NCBI GenBank assembly: GCA_042408355.1
Contig: JBHORD010000061.1
Coordinates: forward strand, 1-7,034
Direction of reading: 5' to 3'
DNA length: 7,034 nucleotides
Origin: Fen-1038 sp042408355
Lineage (GTDB): Bacteria; Chloroflexota; Anaerolineae; Anaerolineales; Villigracilaceae
Numbering within the stretch: the stretch's first letter is position 1; every line of letters begins with the position of its first letter. The notes under the pieces were generated by a model. It saw only the letters and a program-made list of their open reading frames with translations. It searched no databases and was not told the origin of the DNA. Below, in pieces: positions 1 to 6,063 of the stretch. The position numbers were made by a program, and so were the translations under genes.

Positions 1-122
1 CCGGCGACGATTTCAACTATGCCGAGCTGATCGCCGGCGACGGCGTGGGCGAGGCGCCCAACCAGGGGCACAGCAACGCGCTGCTGGGCATCTTCGACGC
101 CATCGCGCCGGCGGCCAGCATC
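1..122. other. High-GC foreign-looking segment at window edge
   Basis: By my count about 71% G+C (85 of the first 120 bases), against roughly 53% just after. On the plus strand, frame 3 is open from base 3 to a TAG at 168-170, and its codons up to about base 122 end almost entirely in G or C, the signature of a real gene from a high-GC genome. It reads GDDFNYAELIAGDGVGEAP and ends near FDAIAPAAS; I do not recognise the family. Read on the minus strand, the same bases give the unnatural tail of CopA. The simplest explanation is a chimeric assembly join at roughly 95-125; a genuine recombination event is the alternative. Confidence 0.5.
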
Positions 123-2530
123 GGATTCAAAAATCCCATCGCCGCGGCGGGGATGAGAATCACGTTGTAGAAAAACGCCCAAAACAGATTCTGTTTGATC
201 GTGCCGAGCGTTTTGCGCGAGAGAGAAATCGCCCGCGCCACGCCGCGCAGATCGCCGCTCATCAATGTCACCGGCGCGGCGGCCATGGCAATATCCGTGC
301 CTGTTCCAATCGCAATGCCGACATCCGCTTGCGCCAGGGCGGGCGCGTCGTTCACGCCGTCGCCAACCATCGCGATTACGTTGGCAGGTTTGAAGGTTTG
401 AAGGTTGGAAGGTTCACTTTCCAACTTTCCAATCTGCAACCTTTTAACCTCGCTTGCTTTTCCTTCCGGCAAAACCTCCGCTAACACTTCATCAATGCCA
501 ACCTGTTTCGCAATCGCTTCGGCTGTTTTGCGGTTATCGCCCGTGATCATTACGACCTTCAAGCCCATGCGATGCAATTCGGCAATGGCTTCTTTCGAGC
601 CGTCTTTGATCGTATCCGCCACCGCGATCACGCCTGCAACCTTGCCGTCCATCGCGACCAGCATGGCGGTCTTGGCTTCGGATTGCAGACGCGTGACTTC
701 GGATTCGAGTCCGTTCATGGCATAGCCGTGCGCCTCCATCATGCGGACATTTCCAACGGCCACGCGCCGTCCTTCGACTTCGGCTTCGACGCCCTGCCCC
801 GCTTCCGCCTTGAAGCCTGACAGTTCACTCAGCGTCAAGCCGCGATTGGTTGCTTCTGCCCAAATCGCTTCACCCAGCGGGTGCTCAGAGCCGCGTTCGA
901 CGCTTGCTGCAAAACGCAGAAGATCGTCGGCAGTTAATGGAACATGGTTAATGGATGCCTCCATGTTCCATGATCCATGAACCACAATGTCCGTGACCGC
1001 AGGCTGTCCTTTTGTAATTGTCCCGGTTTTATCCAGCACCACCACATTGACTTTTCCGGCGCGCTCCAGGGCTTCGCTGTTTCTAAATAAGATTCCAATT
1101 TCCGCGCCTTTGCCCGTTCCCACCATGACGGCGGTCGGCGTGGCGAGGCCCATCGCGCACGGACAGGCGATCACCAGCACCGCGACTAAATTAATCAACG
1201 CCGTCGTGAAATCATGTCCGCCAAGATTCGCCGGCACGATGAAATACCAGACCGCAAATGTAAACAACGACACCGCAACTACTGCCGGAACAAAGACCGC
1301 CGAAACCTGATCCGCCAATTTTTGGATCGGCGCCTTACTTCCCTGCGCGTCTTCGACCAATTTGATGATTTGCGCCAGCGCGGTTTCCTTGCCGACCTTC
1401 GTGGCTTCGAATTTCAACATGCCGACCTTATTCAACGTCGCGCCGATGACCGCGTCGCCGGGCTTCTTTTCAACGGGCAGCGATTCGCCTGTGAGCATTG
1501 ACTCATCCACCGATGAGCGGCCCTCGACCACCACGCCGTCCACCGGAATCCTTTCGCCGGGTTTGACGAGAACGACGTCGCCGGCGCGCACTTCGTCCAC
1601 GGGCACATCCGTTTCAATTCCAGAACGAACGACGTGCGCGGTTTTGACGCGCAGACTCATCAGCTTCTTGATCGCGTCCGACGTGCGTCCCTTGGCGCGC
1701 GCCTCCAAAAATTTTCCGATGCGAATCAGCGTGATGATCATCGCCGACGTTTCAAAATATACGTGGCCGCCGATCAAGCCAAGCATGACCGTGATCGAAT
1801 AAAAATATGCGACCGACGAACCCATCGCGATCAACACGTCCATGTTGGCCGCGCCGCTTCGCAACGCCTTGAACGCGCCGACATAATATTGCCAGCCGAC
1901 GTAAAACTGCACAGGCGTGGCAAGCGCGAACATCAAAAGCACGGCCCAGGTTGATTCCATCCACGACATCGGAAGCAAGCCAAAGTCCATGCTCATCGAA
2001 AAGATGAACAGCGGAATCGTGAAAATCAAACCGGTAATCAGCAGACGGCGCTGCGTATTGATTTCGTGTTGACGCGCTTTGGCTTCCGCATCTTCGGCTT
2101 CGCCGCCGAGTTCCAGCGCTTCAAACCCGGACTTTGCAACGGCCTCCCTTATCTCGGCTTGACTCACCACCGTCGGCACATACTTGACGCGGGCGCGTTC
2201 CGTTGTGATGCTGACCTGCGCCTCGATCACGCCCTCGACTTTTTGCAAAGCCTTTTCGAGCCGGCGCGCATCGTTATCGTCGGCGAGACGTTTGATGATC
2301 AGATCCGCCTCGCCCGTCGCGACGCCGTATCCGGCGCGTTGGACGCGCGCGATCATATCGCCGAGCCCCGTGATTGACGGATCGAATTGCACGACGGCGC
2401 GCTCCGACGACAAATTTACAACAGCGGATTCCACGCCGTTGACTTTCTTCAAGTTGCGCTCGATGGTTGAGACGCAATTGGCGCAATACATTCCGGTAAT
2501 GGGCAACGTTAATTGTTTCGTTTCAGGCAT
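17..2530 (-). CDS. copA: Cu+-exporting P1B-type ATPase CopA, C-terminus altered
   Basis: Pumps Cu(I) out of the cytoplasm at the cost of ATP. Numbered from the ATG at 2530 (837 aa): N-terminal HMA domain with GMYCANC (C16, C19); a second HMA-like fold at about 75-140 with no CxxC; membrane helices from about 162; actuator TGES 347-350; transport motif CPC 456-458; phosphorylation loop DKTGT with D500; HP 550-551; TGDN near 663-666; GDGVND 723-728; and TM7 YN 788-789. A GTG at 2545 also opens the frame, but it lacks a ribosome site and abuts a repeat, so the ATG is preferred. Homology stops near A811: the expected MxxSS helix (TM8) is missing and an unrelated tail follows. Two in-frame foldback repeats interrupt the N and P domains. 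Last gene of the copper operon. Family and specificity are very secure; the native 3' end is not. Confidence 0.95.
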   Translation of the reverse strand: MPETKQLTLPITGMYCANCVSTIERNLKKVNGVESAVVNLSSERAVVQFDPSITGLGDMIARVQRAGYGVATGEADLIIKRLADDNDARRLEKALQKVEGVIEAQVSITTERARVKYVPTVVSQAEIREAVAKSGFEALELGGEAEDAEAKARQHEINTQRRLLITGLIFTIPLFIFSMSMDFGLLPMSWMESTWAVLLMFALATPVQFYVGWQYYVGAFKALRSGAANMDVLIAMGSSVAYFYSITVMLGLIGGHVYFETSAMIITLIRIGKFLEARAKGRTSDAIKKLMSLRVKTAHVVRSGIETDVPVDEVRAGDVVLVKPGERIPVDGVVVEGRSSVDESMLTGESLPVEKKPGDAVIGATLNKVGMLKFEATKVGKETALAQIIKLVEDAQGSKAPIQKLADQVSAVFVPAVVAVSLFTFAVWYFIVPANLGGHDFTTALINLVAVLVIACPCAMGLATPTAVMVGTGKGAEIGILFRNSEALERAGKVNVVVLDKTGTITKGQPAVTDIVVHGSWNMEASINHVPLTADDLLRFAASVERGSEHPLGEAIWAEATNRGLTLSELSGFKAEAGQGVEAEVEGRRVAVGNVRMMEAHGYAMNGLESEVTRLQSEAKTAMLVAMDGKVAGVIAVADTIKDGSKEAIAELHRMGLKVVMITGDNRKTAEAIAKQVGIDEVLAEVLPEGKASEVKRLQIGKLESEPSNLQTFKPANVIAMVGDGVNDAPALAQADVGIAIGTGTDIAMAAAPVTLMSGDLRGVARAISLSRKTLGTIKQNLFWAFFYNVILIPAAAMGFLNPMLAAGAMASKMPSSALLCPWLGASPTPSPAISSA
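386..450. repeat. In-frame foldback repeat inside copA (GGTTTGAA units)
   Basis: The left arm (386-414) contains three tandem 8-mers, GGTTTGAA twice and GGTTGGAA once, then GGTT. The right arm (421-450) is its imperfect inverted copy, with a six-base loop between. It encodes about residues 694-716 of CopA, an extra stretch including IGKLESEPSNLQTFKPAN just before VIAMVGDG, where the family normally has only a few residues. The reading frame is kept. Confidence 0.7.
933..982. repeat. In-frame foldback repeat inside copA (ATGG-rich units)
   Basis: Arms 933-954 and 961-982 are inverted copies that pair at 17 of 22 positions, with a six-base loop (ATGCCT). Each arm is itself built from 7-8-base ATGG-containing units. 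It encodes CopA residues 517-533 (VHGSWNMEASINHVPLT), between the phosphorylation-loop strand and the nucleotide-binding domain, where homologues usually have a short variable loop. The frame is preserved. Confidence 0.65.
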
Positions 2531-2545
2531 AGATACTCTATCCAC

Positions 2546-2611
2546 ATGTCATTGCGAAGGGCGTTGCGGCAGAAGAATACTGCTTACTCAACCGCCGCTC
2601 CGCCATGACAT
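2546..2611. repeat. Foldback repeat filling the copA-copZ gap
   Basis: ATGTCAT at 2546-2552 pairs with ATGACAT at 2605-2611, and the imperfect pairing continues inward (TGCGAAG against CTCCGCC). It occupies most of the 89-nt gap between copZ and copA. The outer sequence recalls dispersed TGTCATTGCGAG-type bacterial repeats, but that link rests on memory. In the mRNA it would be a stem-loop ending about 15 nt before the CopA ATG, so it could affect mRNA stability or CopA translation. It is not a clear terminator: no T tract follows. Confidence 0.5.
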
Positions 2612-2619
2612 CGAAAAAC

Positions 2620-2826
2620 TTACGCGGCAACAGGATAATTAATCTCAGCCAGCAAAGCCTTGATCTTTTCCTCGCTTGCCGGATTCTCAAAGCTGATCGT
2701 GACCTTCTTGGTATCGAGTTCCGCTTTAACCGATTTCACGCCATCCAGTTCGCCCACTTCCATTTCAATCGTGTGGGTGCAGTGCATACAATGGATTGCC
2801 GGAACGTTATAAGTAACAGTAGTCAT
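2620..2826 (-). CDS. copZ: HMA-domain copper chaperone CopZ
   Basis: A 68-residue single heavy-metal-associated (HMA) domain, the normal size for a CopZ/Atx1-like Cu(I) chaperone. The metal site is CMHC (C13, C16) in the loop PAIHCMHCTHTIE, followed by the expected beta-alpha-beta sequence with VKSVKAELDTKKVTI. The usual Met before CxxC is replaced (AIHC instead of GMxC), which gives an extra histidine beside the site. It is predicted to carry Cu(I) in the cytoplasm and pass it to CopA's first HMA domain or to its membrane entry site. The ATG has a strong AAGGAG (2835-2840) eight bases upstream. It follows the Zn/Fe-S protein by 27 nt and precedes copA, as expected for a copper operon. Confidence 0.92.
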   Translation of the reverse strand: MTTVTYNVPAIHCMHCTHTIEMEVGELDGVKSVKAELDTKKVTISFENPASEEKIKALLAEINYPVAA

Positions 2827-2853
2827 TTTGGTTTCTCCTTAAATTTTTTTACT

Positions 2854-3342
2854 TCACGCGGCGGTCAGCGTTTTGACCAGGCTGCGCACATTTCCAAGAC
2901 AGCAACTTCCCTGCGGGTTGCGAATATCGCAGGCGCATTGGTCGGCGCGGATGCCGGCGTTGATCGCCTCGACGGCACGGCTTTTGCCTTCGCCTTCGAT
3001 TTCCGCCTGAATGCTCCCGCGCGTATGGCGAAAACAATAACAAACAAAAACATCCGCATCGTTCGGGTGCTTTTGATACACCTTCTCACGCAAGACAGAT
3101 TCGTCAAAGGTTTGCAATCCATCCGCGCTGTAATACACCGTCGGACAATCGGGGTCGGGACAAAAGCGATATTCGACATTTCGCAACTCGGTCAACGGCG
3201 CGGCAAGCATGGCTTTGAGTGTGAGACTGTCCACGCGTTTGCCGATCCTGCCGTTCGTCGGGCAGGCGCCGCCGGATGCAGTGACCTGCAATTCGCATGC
3301 AGACGATCCGGTTTCAGAGACAGAACAACATGCATCAGACAT
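2854..3342 (-). CDS. Stand-alone CopZ N-terminal-type Zn/[2Fe-2S] protein
   Basis: A 162-residue soluble, cysteine-rich protein (12 Cys) resembling the N-terminal domain of Archaeoglobus fulgidus CopZ, which binds a mononuclear zinc and a [2Fe-2S] cluster. Motifs in order: CPTNGRIG (C27), CPDPDC (C61, C66), VCYCF (C101, C103), CAC (C136, C138) and CC (C147, C148). The CxC plus the distal pair are the likely cluster ligands, and C27/C61/C66 are likely zinc ligands; this assignment is inferred from spacing. In the archaeal protein this domain is fused to an HMA domain; here the HMA domain is the next gene. An added CC at residues 5-6 may be another metal site. It probably supports Cu reduction, delivery or redox sensing, but no function is proved. 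The frame is open to 3444 and an ATG lies at 3354, but the ATG at 3342 has the ribosome site. Confidence 0.85.
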   Translation of the reverse strand: MSDACCSVSETGSSACELQVTASGGACPTNGRIGKRVDSLTLKAMLAAPLTELRNVEYRFCPDPDCPTVYYSADGLQTFDESVLREKVYQKHPNDADVFVCYCFRHTRGSIQAEIEGEGKSRAVEAINAGIRADQCACDIRNPQGSCCLGNVRSLVKTLTAA

Positions 3343-3348
3343 AATCAA

Positions 3349-3352
3349 CTCC
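3349..3352 (-). promoter_or_regulatory. Ribosome binding site deciding the start at 3342
   Basis: GGAG on the minus strand, six bases before the ATG at 3342. The earlier in-frame ATG at 3354 overlaps this site and has no equivalent, so the start of the Zn/Fe-S protein is set here, 14 nt after the protease stop codon. Confidence 0.7.
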
Positions 3353-3356
3353 ATTT

Positions 3357-5648
3357 CTATTTTCCAAGCGCCATTTTCACGGCGGCATAGGCATCCACAA
3401 TTCCATAACCATAGGCGTCGTTCGGCGTACCGCCGGTAAAACACTGACCGGGCGGTTCGCTTCCCGTGTACGGCTTCGCGGTCTGGATCAGAATCTGAGT
3501 CGTGCGGTCAATATCGCCGATCAATTTTGGATTCGCCGACCACATCAACGCGACCACACCGGCAAGATGCGGTCCCGCCATGGAAGTGCCGTCTTCGGGG
3601 CCATACGTGTTATTCGGCAGGGATGAAAACACCTGCACGCCGGGCGCCAAAATATCCGGCTTGACGCGGTTCGATCCGTCCACCGTCACCGGGCCGCGGC
3701 TGCTGAAATCCGCCACATTGCCGGCTTGATCCACCGCGCCGACCGAAAACACCGAAGCATAAATGGCAGGCGGATTCGTCAACGTACTGCACAGCGGGCC
3801 ATCGTTGCCGGCAGAGACAACTACAAAGATTCCCGCATCGCGCAGCGCGTCCACCGCGGGACGCAGGGAATTCGCGTCGCATCCTTCGAGCGTGGGACAA
3901 CCCCATGAGTTGTTCAACACGTACGCGGCTTTGGTCGGGTCGCCATCTTTCAGTGGATCGCCGCCTTGCGGGAATGGCGCCAGCATAAACTGCATACAAT
4001 TCAAATAAAGCGGCGCATCGCCAAGATTGCGTTCGAGATTCACGCATCCAATCCACTGCGCGCCGGGTGCGACACCGATGCCGCCTTTGCCCAACACGAT
4101 TCCCAGTGTGTGCGTGCCGTGACCTTCAAGGTCAATCGGCGATTTGGAATTCGACCACGGGTCATACCAGTTGTAGTTGTCGCCCTGATTCAAGCCGCGA
4201 TACGAATCGTGCAATGCAGGATGTGCGCCGTCCACGCCGGTATCGGATTGCCCAATGACAATGCCTTTGCCCGTCACACCAAAATCCTGCCAGACCCTGT
4301 CCGCGCCGATCATTTGAATATTCCAGCCGGGGTTTTGCTGCACCGATGTGTAGGGTCCGGTCATCGGCGCGGCAAGCTGAGGAATGGCGCGCAGGCGCGG
4401 GCTGGGAATGACGCGGTCCACTTCGGGGCGGCTCATTAAATAAAGACGAACCAGCGCGCCGCCGTCCACTTCCATTCCGTTAACCAGATAATACGGCGTG
4501 TAATGGATTCCAAAACGATCCAATGTTTGACGCAAACCCGCCTGAGTCTGATTGGCGTGATCGGTCAGCGTTTTATAAACGTATGTCAGACGTTGATTAC
4601 GATCTTGAATTTGAGTCGCGGAGGAAACGTCGGCTTGAGATTTGAGAATGACGAAGAGCCGGTCGCCGTAAAAACCGTGCAGGCCGAAAAAGCCATAGAT
4701 AACGGCGGCCAATCCCCACGTCAGGATGGAAGCGTAAAGCGGATTGAACGCCGGACGCCTGGTCCATTTATTTCCGATCCAAATCGCGAGGCCGATTAAT
4801 AAGCCGAGTCCCATCATCAAGAACGAAGCTTTCATCGCCCACGGGAGCAAATCGCCGAGGACAATGGTCAATTCGGTCGGGTCAATGAAAACCAGCGGCG
4901 CGGCGGCGAGCAAACCCGCGCCGATCGTGACCGCCGCGGCAGATGACGCGATATTGACGAGCGCAAATCCAAATGTTGGAAGAACAACCAGCAGTAAAAG
5001 TTGACCGCCGTCGTACCCGAACGCAGAGCCGAGGATGGCGAGCAAAACGCCAATGCCAAGACCGTTAAGAAAATAATTGCTTTCCGTTGTAACAATGAGG
5101 CTCGCCGCCAGCAGACCAAACGCCAGGCCCGCAAGCAGATTTAAAACGATGTCGGTGCCAGAGCCGAAGGCGCCCCACAACAGGAACGGCCAGATGCCGA
5201 GCGGGACAATGGCCAGCGCAAACCATGAACGACGGTCAAAGTGAAATTCGCGTTTGCGAACAAGCAGGACGACCCCGCCGCCGATCAAGCCGATGAGGAT
5301 TTGAAAGAATGCGCCAACCTGATCGTTGTTCGGGCCGAGAAAGCGCAAGCCAAACGCAGGGAGCGTAATCAGACTGGCTACCAACCAGCTTCGATACACC
5401 GGACGAAAAACACTTTTTGAAACCGTAAAGGCGATTCCGCACGATACGGCAATCAAAAAAGCCTGAATAATAAACCAGACTTTGCCCGCAACGCTCAACG
5501 CATCGAGGCTTTCGGAGGCAAGCGCATTTTGTTCCAAAAACCATGCCGCAGATTGCCCAATGAAGATCATCAGGTAAAGCGCAATCGCCGCGGCGACAAA
5601 CAGCGCGGCTGCGCCGCCGGAAAATTTTCTGGAAGTTTCAACCGACAT
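3357..5648 (-). CDS. Multi-pass membrane subtilase (S8 serine peptidase)
   Basis: Numbered from a TTG at 5654 (the ATG used here is residue 3). Residues 13-328 hold about 11 hydrophobic helices. Basic loops (KSVFRPVYR, RKREFHFDRR, NKWTRR) alternate with acidic or neutral ones, placing the N-terminus inside and the rest outside. Residues 331-425 look like an I9-type propeptide, a subtilase chaperone/inhibitor. The S8 domain spans about 440-765 with catalytic D471 (SDTGVDGAHP), H512 (GHGTHTLG), S691 (GTSMAGPHLAG) and oxyanion N617 (SAGNDGP); all are intact. Six cysteines in this domain (C537, C553, C586, C592, C622, C738) could form disulfides. It has no signal peptide cleavage site; the first helix is the anchor. 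It lies 6 nt after csoR and 14 nt before the Zn/Fe-S gene, so it is co-transcribed with copper genes. Its substrate is unknown. The TTG at 5654 is better spaced from AAGG and is an alternative start. Confidence 0.93.
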   Translation of the reverse strand: MSVETSRKFSGGAAALFVAAAIALYLMIFIGQSAAWFLEQNALASESLDALSVAGKVWFIIQAFLIAVSCGIAFTVSKSVFRPVYRSWLVASLITLPAFGLRFLGPNNDQVGAFFQILIGLIGGGVVLLVRKREFHFDRRSWFALAIVPLGIWPFLLWGAFGSGTDIVLNLLAGLAFGLLAASLIVTTESNYFLNGLGIGVLLAILGSAFGYDGGQLLLLVVLPTFGFALVNIASSAAAVTIGAGLLAAAPLVFIDPTELTIVLGDLLPWAMKASFLMMGLGLLIGLAIWIGNKWTRRPAFNPLYASILTWGLAAVIYGFFGLHGFYGDRLFVILKSQADVSSATQIQDRNQRLTYVYKTLTDHANQTQAGLRQTLDRFGIHYTPYYLVNGMEVDGGALVRLYLMSRPEVDRVIPSPRLRAIPQLAAPMTGPYTSVQQNPGWNIQMIGADRVWQDFGVTGKGIVIGQSDTGVDGAHPALHDSYRGLNQGDNYNWYDPWSNSKSPIDLEGHGTHTLGIVLGKGGIGVAPGAQWIGCVNLERNLGDAPLYLNCMQFMLAPFPQGGDPLKDGDPTKAAYVLNNSWGCPTLEGCDANSLRPAVDALRDAGIFVVVSAGNDGPLCSTLTNPPAIYASVFSVGAVDQAGNVADFSSRGPVTVDGSNRVKPDILAPGVQVFSSLPNNTYGPEDGTSMAGPHLAGVVALMWSANPKLIGDIDRTTQILIQTAKPYTGSEPPGQCFTGGTPNDAYGYGIVDAYAAVKMALGK

Positions 5649-5654
5649 GGACAA

Positions 5655-5924
5655 TCAAACCTTGGTGGACATTTCGAAGACTTCGGTGATTTCCTTCAGC
5701 ACGCGTTCGCGCTCGTTGGCGTTGTTGCCGCGGATGGCGGTGGTCACGCAGGAATTCAAATGATTCTCCAAAATTTGCGTGCTGACTTTGTTCAACGCGG
5801 CCTCAACCGCCTGGATCTGGCGGATGATGTCAATGCAATATTCATCCTGCTCCACCATGCGGATCACGCCGCGCAGATGGCCTTCAATGGTTTTCAAACG
5901 CCGTAATGTGTTTTCGTTTTCCAT
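5655..5924 (-). CDS. csoR: Copper-sensing transcriptional repressor CsoR
   Basis: An 89-residue all-helical DUF156 (CsoR/RcnR/FrmR) repressor that binds GC-rich operators without Cu and lets go when Cu(I) binds. The Cu(I) ligand set Cys-His-Cys is present: C30 (DEYC, with the CsoR-typical Tyr before it), H55 and C59 (ENHLNSC). The helix 1 signature LRRLKTIEGHLRGVIRMV is typical of the family. I could not align the second-shell glutamate with confidence. The frame is open to an ATG at 6038, but that start would run through the promoter and operator. The ATG at 5924 has AGAGG four bases upstream and gives the normal family length. First gene of the copper operon, so it should repress itself and everything to copA. 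Confidence 0.93.
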   Translation of the reverse strand: MENENTLRRLKTIEGHLRGVIRMVEQDEYCIDIIRQIQAVEAALNKVSTQILENHLNSCVTTAIRGNNANERERVLKEITEVFEMSTKV

Positions 5925-5963
5925 TTCGCCTCTATTCTTTGACACGCATTTACCAATAAACCT

Positions 5964-5983
5964 TACCCCCCCCCAGGGGGGAT
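5964..5983. promoter_or_regulatory. Putative CsoR operator
   Basis: TA, nine C (5966-5974), A, six G (5976-5981), AT. This matches the pseudo-palindromic C-tract/G-tract operators known for CsoR (TACCCCC-type arms). It lies just downstream of the csoR -10 box, across the predicted early transcribed region, where a bound repressor would block transcription. Neighbouring GGGT (5984-5987) extends it. Confidence 0.8.
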
Positions 5984-6006
5984 GGGTGCTTTCATCATAC
6001 CCATCC
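5980..6006. repeat. Inverted repeat flanking the csoR -10 box
   Basis: GGATGGGT (5980-5987) and ACCCATCC (5999-6006) are perfect 8-bp arms 11 bases apart. They overlap the G side of the CsoR operator and abut the -10 box. This could be a second or alternative operator, or a hairpin in the 5' leader; I cannot tell which. Confidence 0.45.
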
Positions 6007-6022
6007 TCGCACGGAACGTCAA
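5994..6022 (-). promoter_or_regulatory. Sigma70-type promoter of the copper operon
   Basis: On the minus strand the -35 is TTGACG (6017-6022), then a 17-bp spacer, then the -10 TATGAT (5994-5999). Transcription would start near 5987, leaving a leader of about 60 nt before the csoR ATG and placing the start inside the CsoR operator region. Confidence 0.75.
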
Positions 6023-6025
6023 GGA

Positions 6026-6047
6026 GGATGATTGTCACGATTCATCC
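6026..6047. promoter_or_regulatory. Dyad upstream of the Crp/Fnr gene
   Basis: GGATGA (6026-6031) and TCATCC (6042-6047) are perfect inverted arms with a 10-base spacer, just upstream of the regulator's start and just beyond the csoR -35 box. It could be an autoregulatory site. It does not match the canonical Crp or Fnr consensus. Confidence 0.3.
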
Positions 6048-6051
6048 GGTG

Positions 6052-6057
6052 TAAAAT
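6052..6057 (+). promoter_or_regulatory. Possible -10 box for a leaderless Crp/Fnr mRNA
   Basis: TAAAAT lies six bases before the ATG at 6064. No ribosome site is visible between them, so transcription could begin at or next to the start codon. The nearest -35-like TTGTCA (6032-6037) is only 14 bp away, which is short. Confidence 0.35.
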
Positions 6058-6063
6058 CAAGAC

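Noticed and set aside
386..450. CRISPR-like array from the repeated 8-mers in copA
   Set aside because: Units are contiguous and short with no spacers, and the region is translated as part of CopA.
2531..2545. GTG start of CopA at 2545
   Set aside because: No ribosome site before it and it abuts the foldback repeat; the ATG at 2530 begins just ahead of the first HMA domain.
2605..3390. Long plus-strand open frame (261 codons) opposite the Zn/Fe-S and CopZ genes
   Set aside because: It is the antisense shadow of two well-supported minus-strand genes and shows no recognisable domain.
3343..3444. Extended start of the Zn/Fe-S protein overlapping the protease 3' end
   Set aside because: The Arg/Trp-rich extension has no family match, and the GGAG site six bases before the ATG at 3342 fixes the start.
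3357..5648. Copper-binding motifs in the protease
   Set aside because: I looked for Met- or His-rich clusters or CxxC sites on the outer face and found none convincing; any copper link rests on the operon.
5925..6038. N-terminal extension of CsoR to the ATG at 6038
   Set aside because: It would translate through the promoter and operator; family length and the ribosome site support the start at 5924.
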